NCBI GenBank assembly: GCA_029204225.1 | Contig: CM055111.1 | Location: 30,168,717 to 30,232,716, forward strand | DNA length: 64,000 bases | Direction: 5' to 3' | Source: Diphasiastrum complanatum | Lineage: Eukaryota > Streptophyta > Lycopodiopsida > Lycopodiales > Lycopodiaceae | Program-made: the position numbers and the translations under genes | The notes under the pieces: model-generated | Databases searched by the model: none | The model's input: only the letters and a program-made list of their open reading frames with translations | What the model was told of the DNA's origin: nothing | Shown here: positions 32,941 to 43,262 of the stretch, piece by piece | How positions within the stretch are numbered: position 1 is the stretch's first letter | Layout: each line of letters begins with the position of its first letter

Positions 32941-33556
32941 TGATTGTAGAGTGAAAATCATAATCTATCTCTAGATTATATGGCTAGATCACAATCTATA
33001 ATGCTAATTATCAGACTATGAATACTTTCACATGTGTGAGAAAAGTACATAATTGTTCAAGTATGAGAGAACGCAATCTACTCGAGTTAGAGAGAGAATA
33101 ACAACTCAAGCTTAAAAATACAAAATACAAATTGACAAGAAGATAATCTATGCTTGATTCATCATCAAAATTTGTGAGAAATCCCATATACATATATAGG
33201 ATATGGTACTAGCTCATGGTAGCACAAGCCTCCAATCATATTCTCACACTTCTAAGTGTTGTATCTACCTAAAATATGACACCTATGACTTTGCATGTAG
33301 AGATATGCAACTCTATCTACCTACTTTCTACATGTGTCACTTTTTACACTACATATGTACAAATCTTCATGCATGTCACAATACAAGTCTTAGTTTGCTT
33401 TGCATGTCACATTTGGCAAACTTAGACATTTTTCATGCGTAGTACCTCCAGTTTCTATAGGCCAAATTTGGCTTTTTCATGTCTATAACAACTGCATGCA
33501 TGATTACTTCATCAACCCCAAAAGTCAAGATAGATGGCTTTTTAATTTTCAACACT
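32941..33556 (-). repeat. Copia-type LTR (family D, 616 bp), minus orientation
   Basis: On the minus strand begins TGTTGAAAATTAAAAAGCC after a purine-rich tract (TTTTCAGGAGAAG) and ends CTCTACAATCA. TATA-like TATATATGTATATGGG near 33185. It cuts the family C protease at 32940. About 300 bp of its own 3' flank (33557-33867) remain, so it is an element end rather than a clean solo LTR. Confidence 0.72.
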
Positions 33557-33867
33557 TCTCCTGAAAAGTTATTTATTTGACTTGAACATTGATATTGGAA
33601 TTAATCCAAGGTTGGACCTATGCTTGATGAAGGAACTTTTGATTTTGGATTCTTTGGTATGTATATGAATTGAATATCAACCAAATAATCCATCATAGCA
33701 GCATCCTCACCATATGCATGATTCGATCTCTTTGGTAGAAATCTCTTGCCAACACTTTTGAAGAGTATTTCACCAATTTGCCACTATTTCAATGTGCCTC
33801 CTTCATGCTTGATGATGATCTTTGATGGCCAAATCTGGCCAAAGACTCTAGTGACAAACTGATAGAA
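33557..33867 (-). other. 3' flank of the family D element
   Basis: Sequence between the purine tract and the family C copy to its right. No domain recognised; taken as pol 3' end or untranslated region of the family D element on the minus strand. Confidence 0.35.
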
Positions 33868-34930
33868 GACCCTCTAACGATTCACAAAACTTTTGCAAAA
33901 ATCTATAATTATTTCTGTTCGAGAATCATTCGTGTTGGATCAAGTAGGCTTTGTAACACAACGAAACGAAATGAGACGAAATCTAAACAAAAACGAAACG
34001 AAGCGAAGCGAATCGAAACTCAAATGAGCTTTGACATTGATTCATGCTGGAAGCATAGAGATTGAGAAACGAAATGAAACATGAAACATGAAATCAGTTC
34101 GTCAGGACTTCAGATATGACTGCTGGTCATTGTCGGTTATATCACTCCTACAATCCTTCAGAGTGTAGTGAGACACTGCTGATCTACGTTAACAAATTAA
34201 TATGGCATTCAACAGATATCAAGCCAAGGTGCGGAATTAAATGAGCAAGTGAATCAAACACACAAATAGTAGTTGACAAATTTCATTCAAGATCATACAA
34301 TCATCTAGAATAATACATTAGAGGAGTTTTGAGCTCCAAAAAGACCCTTTAAGAATTCATGCAAGATGTAGTTTATATTATAAATATATTATAACACCAA
34401 TATTTTTGACTTGCCATAACTTTTTAATTGTAGCTCAAAAGTATGTCATCTAACATATCATTGGAAAGCCCTTGTCAAGTGCTTTCCAATGCACCAAACT
34501 CCGCTAAATTTGGACTTACCACTAAAAAGTTATGCCATTTTTAGTGTGGAATCAAAATGTGGACTCAAAAAGTTACGTTACGTAGATTTCAAATTTGAGT
34601 GTCTTGACTGGTCCATGTGTAAGAAAAAATTGAGAAAAAATATAAAAAAATATTTACAAAGGGTCTTTTGTGGATTTAGAACTCCTCTGATGATGTGCAC
34701 AACAGCTACAATATCATCTATTGATTTTCTGATTCTTCAAGCATTGTGCGACAGATCCACACAGTGCATTGGCGTGAGAGAAATACAGTTCTCTCACGAA
34801 TCGTATCTCGCTTACTAGCAGACTTCTAAATCTACAGATCCTCTACAGAATTGTCTCGCATGCAGGCGGACATGTATTCTGTATTTTCATCTTCAGACTT
34901 CTTGTCTTGCTTACTAGCATACTTCTTGAT
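33868..34930 (-). repeat. Second copy of a family C copia 3' end, split by an inverted-repeat element
   Basis: Matches 30340-30700: ACTGCTGATCTACGTTA, the LTR start, and the last pol codons with the shared GCATTGGCGTGAGA. It contains a purine-rich CGAAACGAA array near 33960-34020 in the LTR. The 377-bp element at 34316-34692 sits between LTR and pol end. Beyond 34800 it holds a short tandem word, CTTGCTTACTAGCA, twice. Confidence 0.75.
34316..34692. mobile_element. 377-bp MITE-like element, copy 1
   Basis: Ends are inverted: CATTAGAGGAGTTTTGAGCT at the left and, read from the right end inwards, CATCAGAGGAGTTCTAAATC. A second copy of identical length lies at 52160-52536, and a diverged, truncated one at 41031. 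The interior is AT-rich and contains no real protein; the apparent ORF at 34489-34818 runs across the right end. Superfamily is undetermined because no clear target duplication is visible. Confidence 0.82.
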
Positions 34931-35639
34931 CTACATTATCCATCAAAACAGAAAGTATATAGTCGTGTCATGTAACTTCTAGATTTGAGTGACTACTATG
35001 GCATGTGAAAAGAAGCTTATTTTGCTCTTGGATCAAGTTTTGGTAGAGAAGATTGTTGCTCACACCAAATCTATTGGCATTATTGATCTAATGTTAGAGT
35101 GTGTTGTAGCCTCTCAAGTCAGCAACTTGATGACTTCAATCTTTGTGTTGTGAGTCATTTGCATAGGAGGTCTTTTAGGAAAGATGAAATACTATTTCTT
35201 TGAAGTTGTAATGTAGATTAAGCTATGTCGGTGGGACGTTACAGGTTATAGAACAAGTTCTTAACGTTTGGTTCAATTTCACACATGCTTCTCACATGTC
35301 TTCCATAGGCCTCCCTCTTGATGCCATCACCATGCATGCAAAGGAAAAAATGTTTTCATGCATGACTTGAAAGGCCTCATGCAGTAGCCTCATCGTAGAC
35401 ATGAATACTCACATTTAGTTACTTGACCTCATGCCCCCCGCCAGTGTGCATGAACTATGATTAAGTTATTACTTACATGTATCTCCAAGAGTTAAAGTAC
35501 TTATCGTCTATTATATAGCTAGCCTTCAAAATTATCTCTCTCCAAGACTTAAATACTTGTCATCTGTTATATAGCTAGCATTCAAAATTTTAAGCATCTC
35601 CTTTAAATTTGAGTTTTGCATAAACGTAATGTCTTGTGC
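34931..35639. other. Non-coding stretch with a 57-bp-period direct repeat
   Basis: No gene seen. Two adjacent units share CTCCAAGA, then TATATAGCTAGC and TTCAAAAT (35483 and 35540). Confidence 0.55.
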
Positions 35640-35935
35640 TCAGGTGTCCTTTGTATTTTGAGACCACTTCCAGGAGCATAATGTCCATCCAATTTTCTCT
35701 CTCCGGTGGAATACACGTTCTCTCTCCTCTCTCCAGTGGAATGTGCATGTGCTATGTGGCAGCCCATCATTGGTTGTCCACATCCACATTCCACCACAAA
35801 TGTAAAAAAATTTGCCAATAAAAAAAAGTCCACGCGTACGGCCGTACCGAACGAAAAAAAAAAAAACTTCGCTCAATGGCATTACGCAGGGGAAGGCCCG
35901 AAGCCCTCAGGCCTCCCCCCCCCCCCTACATTGAC
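35640..35935. repeat. Dispersed repeat R, left copy (matches 39020-39400)
   Basis: Shares with the right copy TGTGCTATGTGG, CATTGGTTGTCCACAT, CACATTCCACCA, a CGTACGGCCGTAC-type palindrome, a long A run and GGGGAAGGCCC. Ends in a C homopolymer (about 35918-35930). The two copies flank the ectodomain exons in the same orientation. No coding capacity. Confidence 0.75.
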
Positions 35936-36646
35936 CAACCTCAATGGCATATAGGCAAGGTCAACAAAGGTCATAATCGTTTGTGCAAAAAACCTTTTAA
36001 ATCTATGTTTAAAGTGCTCGAGAGTTGAAAGGTGCTCGGCCAGCGGTTTTGCTTTGTTGTTAGGGCCTGATATTCTCATGGGGACCCGTTGACCTCTAAA
36101 TTGGGGCCTTGGGTTACCCAAAAAATCAAAGTTTGAAACGTTCGCAAGAGCCTTGGCGACCTCAACCATAAGAAGTCTCAACTTCTCAACCACTTAAACC
36201 CAGCAAAGTTTTAAGAATGCTTGTTTGGAGTGTCTGAATTTGTTGGACGAGACAGCAACGGGAATGTGAGGATGCACTTCGTCAGCTTGTTTCGAGCCAC
36301 TAGGAAACATGTACACATATATAATTACAGTATTTTCATAGTTGCGACAAATTCGTCTTTGTCTCAGTTATACCTCCCAGTAACATCTAAAAATATTTTC
36401 GCATAATTAGAGTCTAGAGAGTTGACAAATTCATGTCAATGGTAACACCAACTTGCCATGATAATCTGCAGCAGCAACGGCAGCACCCAGAAAATCATTA
36501 GCTCTTCAATATACTAACCAAATATCATCACATTCACAAGATTTGATTGAATCGATCTTCTTTGTTTATAAATTATTGGGTGTCAACGCATTACTACAGA
36601 TTGTATGCTTGCCATGTTCCTCCGCCAGTTTTACTCGAGGATCGGC

Positions 36647-38600
36647 ATGGCTGTACAAGAGTTCTCATCTGGGATTCTGCTGTTTCTTGCGCTAATTCTG
36701 TTTTGTGGATCAGCCCTTTCACAGCAAGGTTATTATCTTGCTCTAACACCTGAAGATAACCAATGCATAACAACAGTTGAAAGATACTATCAGGCGAAAT
36801 CAGATCGTAAAAACATGTGCAGATTCTGAGATTGAGATTCTGAGTAGGATGATCAGAACTTAATATATCTGATTGAATAAGTTGATATGTTCTTTTGCTC
36901 TATAACTTTCCTTTGATTTGGCGTTTGAAGTGAATGCTAACGCGTGGACTACCACAAACGGCTGCAGATATACTAAGCATTAGTTGTGGGAGCCCTTCCA
37001 ACATCACCGACTCAAAGACTAACCTCCTTTGGGTCAGCGATACCCCTTACGTCCAAACTGGATCAATTTACCCATTTGATAATGAAGCTCTGCCGCCGTA
37101 CTTACGTAATCTAAGATATTTCCCTGATACTGATCCAACAAAAAATTGTTATGTAATGCCGGTGCAAGCATCCACGAAATACTTGGTGAGAGTGTGGTTC
37201 TACTATGGAAACTATGATAACCAGAACAATCCTCCCACGTTTGATCTCCTGTTCAATGCCAATTACTGGACTACTGTGACGGCGCAAGCTGGCTCTGGCT
37301 ACGAGGGTGTCTAATTCGATGCGTTGTACATCGAAATTATCACAGCAATACAAAGCAGCTCTTTCAGTGTTTGCGTGGCAAGAACGTCACCAGAAGACAC
37401 TCCATTTATTTCGGCTTTGGAACTGAGTCCCCTCGCTCCTTTCATGTACCAGATCGAACAGGAGGTGCTTGCCCTGTACACGAGAACGGACATAGGCTCC
37501 TTGTCAAATTTCAGCACCAGGTAATATTTGCTTTTGACGGTAAAATTTGTTGCTTTTGCCCGATGTTTAGGATCGGAAGCCTGGCCTGTGGAACGATACT
37601 CCCTCGAGGCTCGAGGATAATGGCGTTTTCTAAATTACTAGGAAGGTGCCAACTATTGACTTTATACCTCCCTACCTACTGCTCAGGAACAGGCTAACGT
37701 GACATTTTCTCAAACTATCACTCCAAAACATTTTGTGTACCTAGTCTACCACTTATGACGTGACGATTTCTATCTGTTGGTCTGCTAACAGATGTTCTAG
37801 ATGAAAATGACCTGATATAGAAATTTTGCTACAAAAAGTTGATACTTTCCTTGCTTGGCTACTTTCAAGCAAATTAAAATTAATTGACCCAAATGTAAAG
37901 AATTCTTGAACTCTTCTCACATTAAGGAAGTGCTACAATTGTTCAGGATTTACGAGCACAGTAACAGAAGTGAATTGCCTCTGCTCTAATTTGCGCTAAT
38001 TATGCAGGTCTCCAGACGATCCTTTCGATCGTATATGGCGCTCAGATTATTACACGTCAGATCCCAACCAAGTAACCATTAGCACTCCCCATACAGTCGT
38101 ACCGGCAGGACCGGCGGGCAATCAATCGGATAAGCCACCGACATCAGTGATGAGCACAGCAAAAACAACTCCAAATAGCAGTACTTCATTGTCCTTCAAT
38201 TATGATCTCACAGGCTTTGAGGGATTATCTAAATCAATACCGAATGAATCAATACCCTTCAATTTTGATTTCATAGTCACAGAACCATCATTCGTTATAA
38301 TATTCTACTTTGCGGAGATTGAAGATCTTGGGAGAACGGGTGAGAGGGTATTCAACATCTCTTACACAAATTCCCAAAACCAGAGACAGACATATTTTGG
38401 ACCTGTGAATGTCGCACAAGCAACTGGGAGCCTTTATCTTGGATTGGAATTGCGGAAAGATGGGCTTAATCTTAGCGGTGCGGTAAACACTTTCACATTT
38501 GAGGCCATATTACCAAATTCCACCCTTGGTCCTATTCTTAACGCAGTCGAGATTCTTGTGGAGCTTGGCAATCTTGTCCAAGAAACTTCTTCTTCGGATG
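36647..38600 (+). pseudogene. Malectin-like receptor kinase, 5' half (signal peptide and ectodomain), one in-frame stop
   Basis: Three exons join in phase: 36647-36728, 36968-37520, 38008-38600, all GT-AG. Exon 1 is a signal peptide (LLFLALILFCGSALSQQ). Exons 2 and 3 are a Malectin_like domain: ISCGSPSNITDS, LLWVSDTPYVQTG, LRYFPD, KNCYVMPVQASTKYLVRVWF, YGNYDNQNNPPTFDL, FDALYIEIITA, then DDPFDRIWRSDYY, EPSFVIIFYFAEIE, SGAVNTFTFEAIL and AVEILVEL. The family are plasma-membrane LRR-I receptors that sense ligands or wall changes. A TAA at 37312-37314 interrupts VYFDAL-type sequence (one base from TAC). Exon 3 ends in a good donor and phase 1, matching the phase of exon 1 of the kinase half at 3567, but no LRR or kinase exon is found in the remaining 25 kb. 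The gene is either truncated by insertions or has a very long intron. Confidence 0.87.
37312..37314 (+). other. Premature stop in the malectin-like domain
   Basis: In the frame set by both flanking introns, TAA follows SGYEGV and precedes FDALYIEI. Family members have Tyr or a similar residue, so one base change suffices. Confidence 0.8.
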
Positions 38601-38699
38601 GTAAGTCACATGAGCCATCCCTTCTCTCTTCTTGTCTTACTTCATTAATCTCCTTCAAATTATGCACACCTATAAAAGGTCATTAATCCCTATTGATAA

Positions 38700-39510
38700 T
38701 GTTGGGCTGAAGGCCGAGAGGGCCTTCCTTGGAGGGAGGGCCCTTGCCTGAGGGTAGGAGGGTCCTACCTGCATGGAAGGCCCAAGGGCCCTCCATGACG
38801 TAATGACATGTCTGAAATTTTTTTATCTCATAAATTTTGGACAGATTGTTGATGCATCTACTCAACAATTCTGGACAAAACTAGTGGTAATTTCTCTTAC
38901 AAGCAAATTTCACCTTTGGAGGTGCATAAAAAATACAAAGAAAAATTGAAGACTTGGCATTACAGGATTTTAATTTTACTCACTATTACATAGCGTTAAA
39001 TGATGACCGTATTAATGCCAAGTGCTCTGGTTTCCTTTGTATTTTGGAAGTACCTCCTCCCACAAAATGTTCATGTAGATTTTACAACCAGAATTTTAGG
39101 TGATCATTCTTCTCATAATCAGCCAATCAAATGTTGACACATAGCACATGAACTTTCTGGCGGGCTGCCACATAGCACATGCACATTATGATGAAATGTG
39201 CGTGTGCTATGTGGTAGCATGTCATTGGTTGTCCACATGCACATTCCACCAAAAAACAAAATTGATAAAAGAAAATTTGCATCATGAATGCAGAAAAAAA
39301 AAATGCATCCACACGTGTGGCCGTACGACTGTACCGTACGGTCGTGGAAAAAAAAAAACGTCCACCTTCGCACATTGATATTACACAGGGGAAGGCCCTC
39401 TTTCTCTCGGCCGTTCCGCCCTGCTCATGCACAAGCCTTTGGGCTCCCGCTCTAGGGCATTGGGCCCTCCCAGGGCGGGACCCTTGAGGGAGGTCCTTCT
39501 CCCCATGTAG
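38700..39510. mobile_element. GC-rich inverted ends around repeat R, possible non-autonomous element
   Basis: Left end has GGCCGAGAGGGCCTTCC (38712), the right end its approximate complement in GGAAGGCCCTCTTTCTCGGCC form (39391-39418); both are followed by further GGGCCCT words. The interior includes repeat R (39020-39400) with a TACGACTGTACCGTACGGTC hairpin at 39325. Exact ends and target duplication are not fixed. Confidence 0.4.
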
Positions 39511-41030
39511 AGGTCACTTAAAATTCTCTACTAGGTGTGAAGTATTTTGTATCATGGCTGAAATGTTTTTATGGTCCCAATTTTTTACTTTTAATAGGGC
39601 TAATGTCTTCTAACTTCTTTACGGACTCTCCTATAATATGATTTTCAAGATTCATGGTATGCCATTGTGTTGTTGTAAAATTGATAATATGCTTTTCATT
39701 TTTTCATTCATGTTTGTGAAGTTGTTAATAAAAAATTATCCACCAAAAAAGTTTCTTCAATTTTTTGCAAAAGCTTGCTCGACCAAGCTCACTCGAAGTT
39801 TACACTCACTCATGATAATGGTTCTATGCTTTAGGCCCATAGTTTTTATCAACATCTTGTTCAAATTCTTATTCTACTAGGTGTTGGGATTGATTCAATT
39901 CCATTTAAACATGATATTCTACTCAAGAAAAATAGTTAGTTTGGGTCAAACTCTATTTTAGAGATACATCTTTTATTATCAATAATGGGAGTATTTATAA
40001 TCATTTTATCACACTAACAACAATAACTAAGTGACATGAAACCCTATACATTGACTCTAGCTCTAGAGTCGGTGAATCCAACAATGCACAATCTTATACC
40101 TTTAAAACGTTTACAATTATATCCAATAATACCTTTAATACACCTAGGCCTGCATCCCTGGTGGCCACCTTGGGGAGGCAATGTGTCGTCTCTTCCCTTG
40201 CCTTCCAAAAACACCATAGTAGAGTCACTTGCCCACTTAGATTCCAAAAAATATAATTGAAAAAAGTATAATTATGCCTCATCTCTCCTCCCCCCTATTT
40301 GCATAAAAGGACTTGGTTTATACCCACCTCTGTACATATAACACACACCCAAACAACCTCCCCCCCTGGGTACATTAACCTGCCATCAGTTGTCACTTCG
40401 GTCATGACAATAGGTACGAGGGGGTTAGAGGATGATTCTTTTCTAGGGCTTTTATTTGATTTGTTTTGGAAAAAAACAAGGGGGGGTTAGGAGGAGGAGG
40501 AGGAGGGGGGGGGGGGGGGGGGGGGGGGGGAGGGGGTTTACTAAGCTTTCTTTTTCATTTTTTTAAAATTGAAGAGTGATTTTCAATTTCTTCTTGGTAG
40601 CAACATTGATATTTAGTAATGGCATTCATCCATTCATATGCATGGGCAATGGATAGATTGGTTTGCATGTTCCCTGGTGGTCTAATTTGAAAATAAAAAT
40701 TGTGTAATCACATTATTATATTTGGTAAAGTTGCAACCTTCAAAGAAAACTTGTTACATTCATGTCATTCTTTGGCATGCATGGCCCATCCCAATAGCTT
40801 GAAAAAGTTATCTATCATCGTTCAACAACTGTCTCATGTAGTTTGCCTTTCATTCTTACACTTAATCTTTTATTTAGTCAAAAGTTATGGCTCTTCAGGC
40901 CGTAGTTAATAGGAAACAAGAATTTTTTGGGAAATGAGGAAAGGAAGAAGAACATGTCATCCCACATTATTTTTTCTAACGAAATGAAAAATCTACTAGT
41001 AATTTGACAATGGTCTCACTATGGGTCTAA
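39511..41030. other. Non-coding stretch with G homopolymer
   Basis: No protein recognised. A run of 26 G (40505-40530) follows GGAGG repeats. Rest is AT-rich. Confidence 0.55.
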
Positions 41031-41345
41031 CATTAGAGGAAGTTTAACACAAAAAGGGCCTTTTGTCAAGATTCTTTTTTTTATTTTTTATTCAGTTCTT
41101 TTGTACATGTGGCCCAATAGTTTCTTGACATAGTGACTTTAACGTAACGTTACTTCTTTGAGTTTCATTTTGAGTCTACATTGAAAATGGCATAACGTTT
41201 GATTGCTACGTCAGAATGTGACGAAAATTGGTGCATTGGAAAGCACTCGTCAAGCGCTTTCAATGATATGTTACATGTCCTACTTCTAAGCCACTACTTA
41301 AACGTTATAGCAAGTCAAAGATGTTGGTTGAAAATAGTGACAAAA
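41031..41345 (-). mobile_element. MITE-like element, copy 3, diverged and truncated
   Basis: Minus-strand reading matches the 377-bp family: TTGACTTGC.ATAAC, GAAGTA.G.CAT.TAACATA, the CTTTCCAATGCACCAA-type block and GTAACGTTACGT. Its 3' end CATTAGAGGAAGTTTAACAC is at 41031. The opposite terminus is not found. Confidence 0.65.
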
Positions 41346-42204
41346 TGCAAAACTTCATCCAAGCTTTTTCCTACTGGTTCACACTCATTCTTTCTGACTT
41401 TAGTTGTGCCTTTTGTCTACAAGCTATGTTTTTTTGTGTTAGGTTTTGAACAAGCTAAAGTAATGAAATGTAAATTTTATTATTTTTGTTTGAGAAAGTA
41501 GGGTGATTCACATCTCCAATAGCCCTAGCCTTCTTCCTAAATATGCCCTTCTCCACCTTTGGAGAGGTTATAGAAACTCGGTATATTGAAAGTTAACATA
41601 AATCAATGTTTGTGGGCATGTGACTTGCACCTACTCTTGAGTGTCGTGATGAAGTGTGTAGGGATGTTGTATCACTTGGTCCAAGTGAAGCCTCATAAAT
41701 TTGATGGTCTAAGAGGCTTTGTTGTTTGAATTTGATAAGATTAAAGATTGCACATTCTTATTTGTTATGTCAAACACTATCAAACACATAACATTGATAA
41801 GTCAAAATGATAACACTTTGTCTTGATATCTTGGATCTACTTTTGGAAGCGAAAGTGCCACCATGTTGACTAAGAAATAACAACCGCCTTTTCTTGTTGG
41901 CTTGCGGTTGCCTTTCTCATGTTAAAGATTTGTCCGATGAAGAGTGCACCAAAATGTGTGCAAGAAAATCACCTCCAAGGGTTCGTCGAATGGCTCAAAA
42001 CATTGTCGATTCTTGAAGGGATGATATATTTTAGAGATCATGACGTTGCTCTTCATCACATTCAATTCTACATCTTCTTTCTAGCATTACTGGAGATATG
42101 TATCAATAATTATGTGGACGCTCTCGAGAGCATATAAAAATACAACAATATATCCATGTGTAAAAATCAGGATGTCCCCCAACATACTAACCATAGTTCC
42201 ACAA

Positions 42205-42207
<3 letters not shown>
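41346..42207. other. Non-coding stretch
   Basis: No recognisable gene, LTR end or repeat copy noticed. Confidence 0.45.

Positions 42208-42290
<83 letters not shown>
42208..42290. repeat. (GA)n microsatellite, ~83 bp
   Basis: Uninterrupted GA dinucleotides. The Arg-Glu and Leu-Ser reading frames across it are artefacts. Confidence 0.98.
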
Positions 42291-42291
<1 letters not shown>

Positions 42292-42365
42292 ACGAAGACA
42301 TATACTTGTATAAAAATGTATATATTTTTATATATACATGCATTTGTGTTTGTATGTTAATATGT

Positions 42366-42370
<5 letters not shown>

Positions 42371-42461
<91 letters not shown>
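42371..42461. repeat. (TA)n microsatellite, ~91 bp
   Basis: Pure TA repeats that end one base before the LTR terminus TGTAGG of copia E. Confidence 0.98.
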
Positions 42462-42464
<3 letters not shown>

Positions 42465-43255
42465 AGGAAAAATAGTAATTATTCTTCCACAGAGAATACG
42501 ACTAAAGTTTGAATAAATCAAACTAATATCAGTGTCTTCAATCAAGATTGTTTCTGATCTATGTACTAATAGAACAGTATTTGTTCAGGTTGAATATGCA
42601 TGCGGAAATTATGTGCGGAAGTAAGAAACAACTTAAGACAATTTTAGACAATTAGAACCTGTTGATCAAAAATGAATTTATAACTATGAATTTGAATCAT
42701 TATACATCTCTTGTTGTCTTATCTCGTTGTTGTGTCTCTGATTGAATGAGTTTTTTTTTTTTACAACGAGTCATGCACATGTACTTATATTACTACAGGA
42801 CAGGTCTTTTGGCCTTTTATTTACAGGTCTTTTGGTTTTTCAATTCTATAATAGTAGATCTAACCGTTTACGACGATTGATATTCAAATAGACGCTTCGT
42901 TTTCAAGGTCGAAGAATTTTGTTCGTGAATATTTTGCGATAGTCTATCTCTTTGACTCAACTTCGTGTTTCGCGAAATGTTAGCAACAGATGACAGTCTT
43001 TGAGCTTGAAGTTGGAATTCAAAATATTTCGCAAATTGTTTGTGACAATTTCATGGCATCTGAGGTTTGAACAAGAAACATAATATTTTCACAACAAGAT
43101 TATGTTTGCGAATCTTTTGAGTTTCAACAAGAAAGCCACAAGTTTGTACAGGTAACTGTTTCGCGAATCTTTCGTGAATATTTTGAGTTGACTGCAAGAC
43201 AAAGTTCGCGAATCCTTCGAGGTTGATCACGAATAAAAATGTTCCCAATTCGCAT
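42462..43255 (-). repeat. Copia 3' LTR (family E), minus orientation; start approximate
   Basis: Ends in CCTACA on the minus strand at 42462. Three TCGCGA palindromes (42970, 43161, 43206) with half-site variants between them. TATA-like TAATATAAGTAC near 42785. The 5' end is placed just after pol and is uncertain by tens of bases. Confidence 0.65.
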
Positions 43256-43262
43256 TTGTTTC

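Noticed and set aside
34489-34818. 109-codon ORF with Lys-rich sequence
   Set aside because: Lies mostly within the 377-bp inverted-repeat element and recurs (52287-52523) only because that element does.
35882-36193. 103-codon minus-strand ORF
   Set aside because: No domain, Gly/Pro run comes from the C homopolymer, and no supporting copies or splice signals.
36221-36753. Small ORFs just upstream of the ectodomain start
   Set aside because: The MAVQEF start at 36647 with signal peptide and a phase-matched donor explains the region better; an earlier Met at 36608 is in frame but unnecessary.
3567-38600. Kinase and ectodomain halves as one split gene
   Set aside because: The kinase half is upstream of the ectodomain half on the same strand, so simple insertion into one gene cannot give this order.
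40036-40490. Short ORFs on both strands near 40.2 kb
   Set aside because: Low protein-likeness, overlapping on both strands and no similarity to elements here.
42156-42512. ORFs of repeated Arg-Glu, Leu-Ser and Ile-Tyr
   Set aside because: They are translations of the GA and TA microsatellites, not genes.
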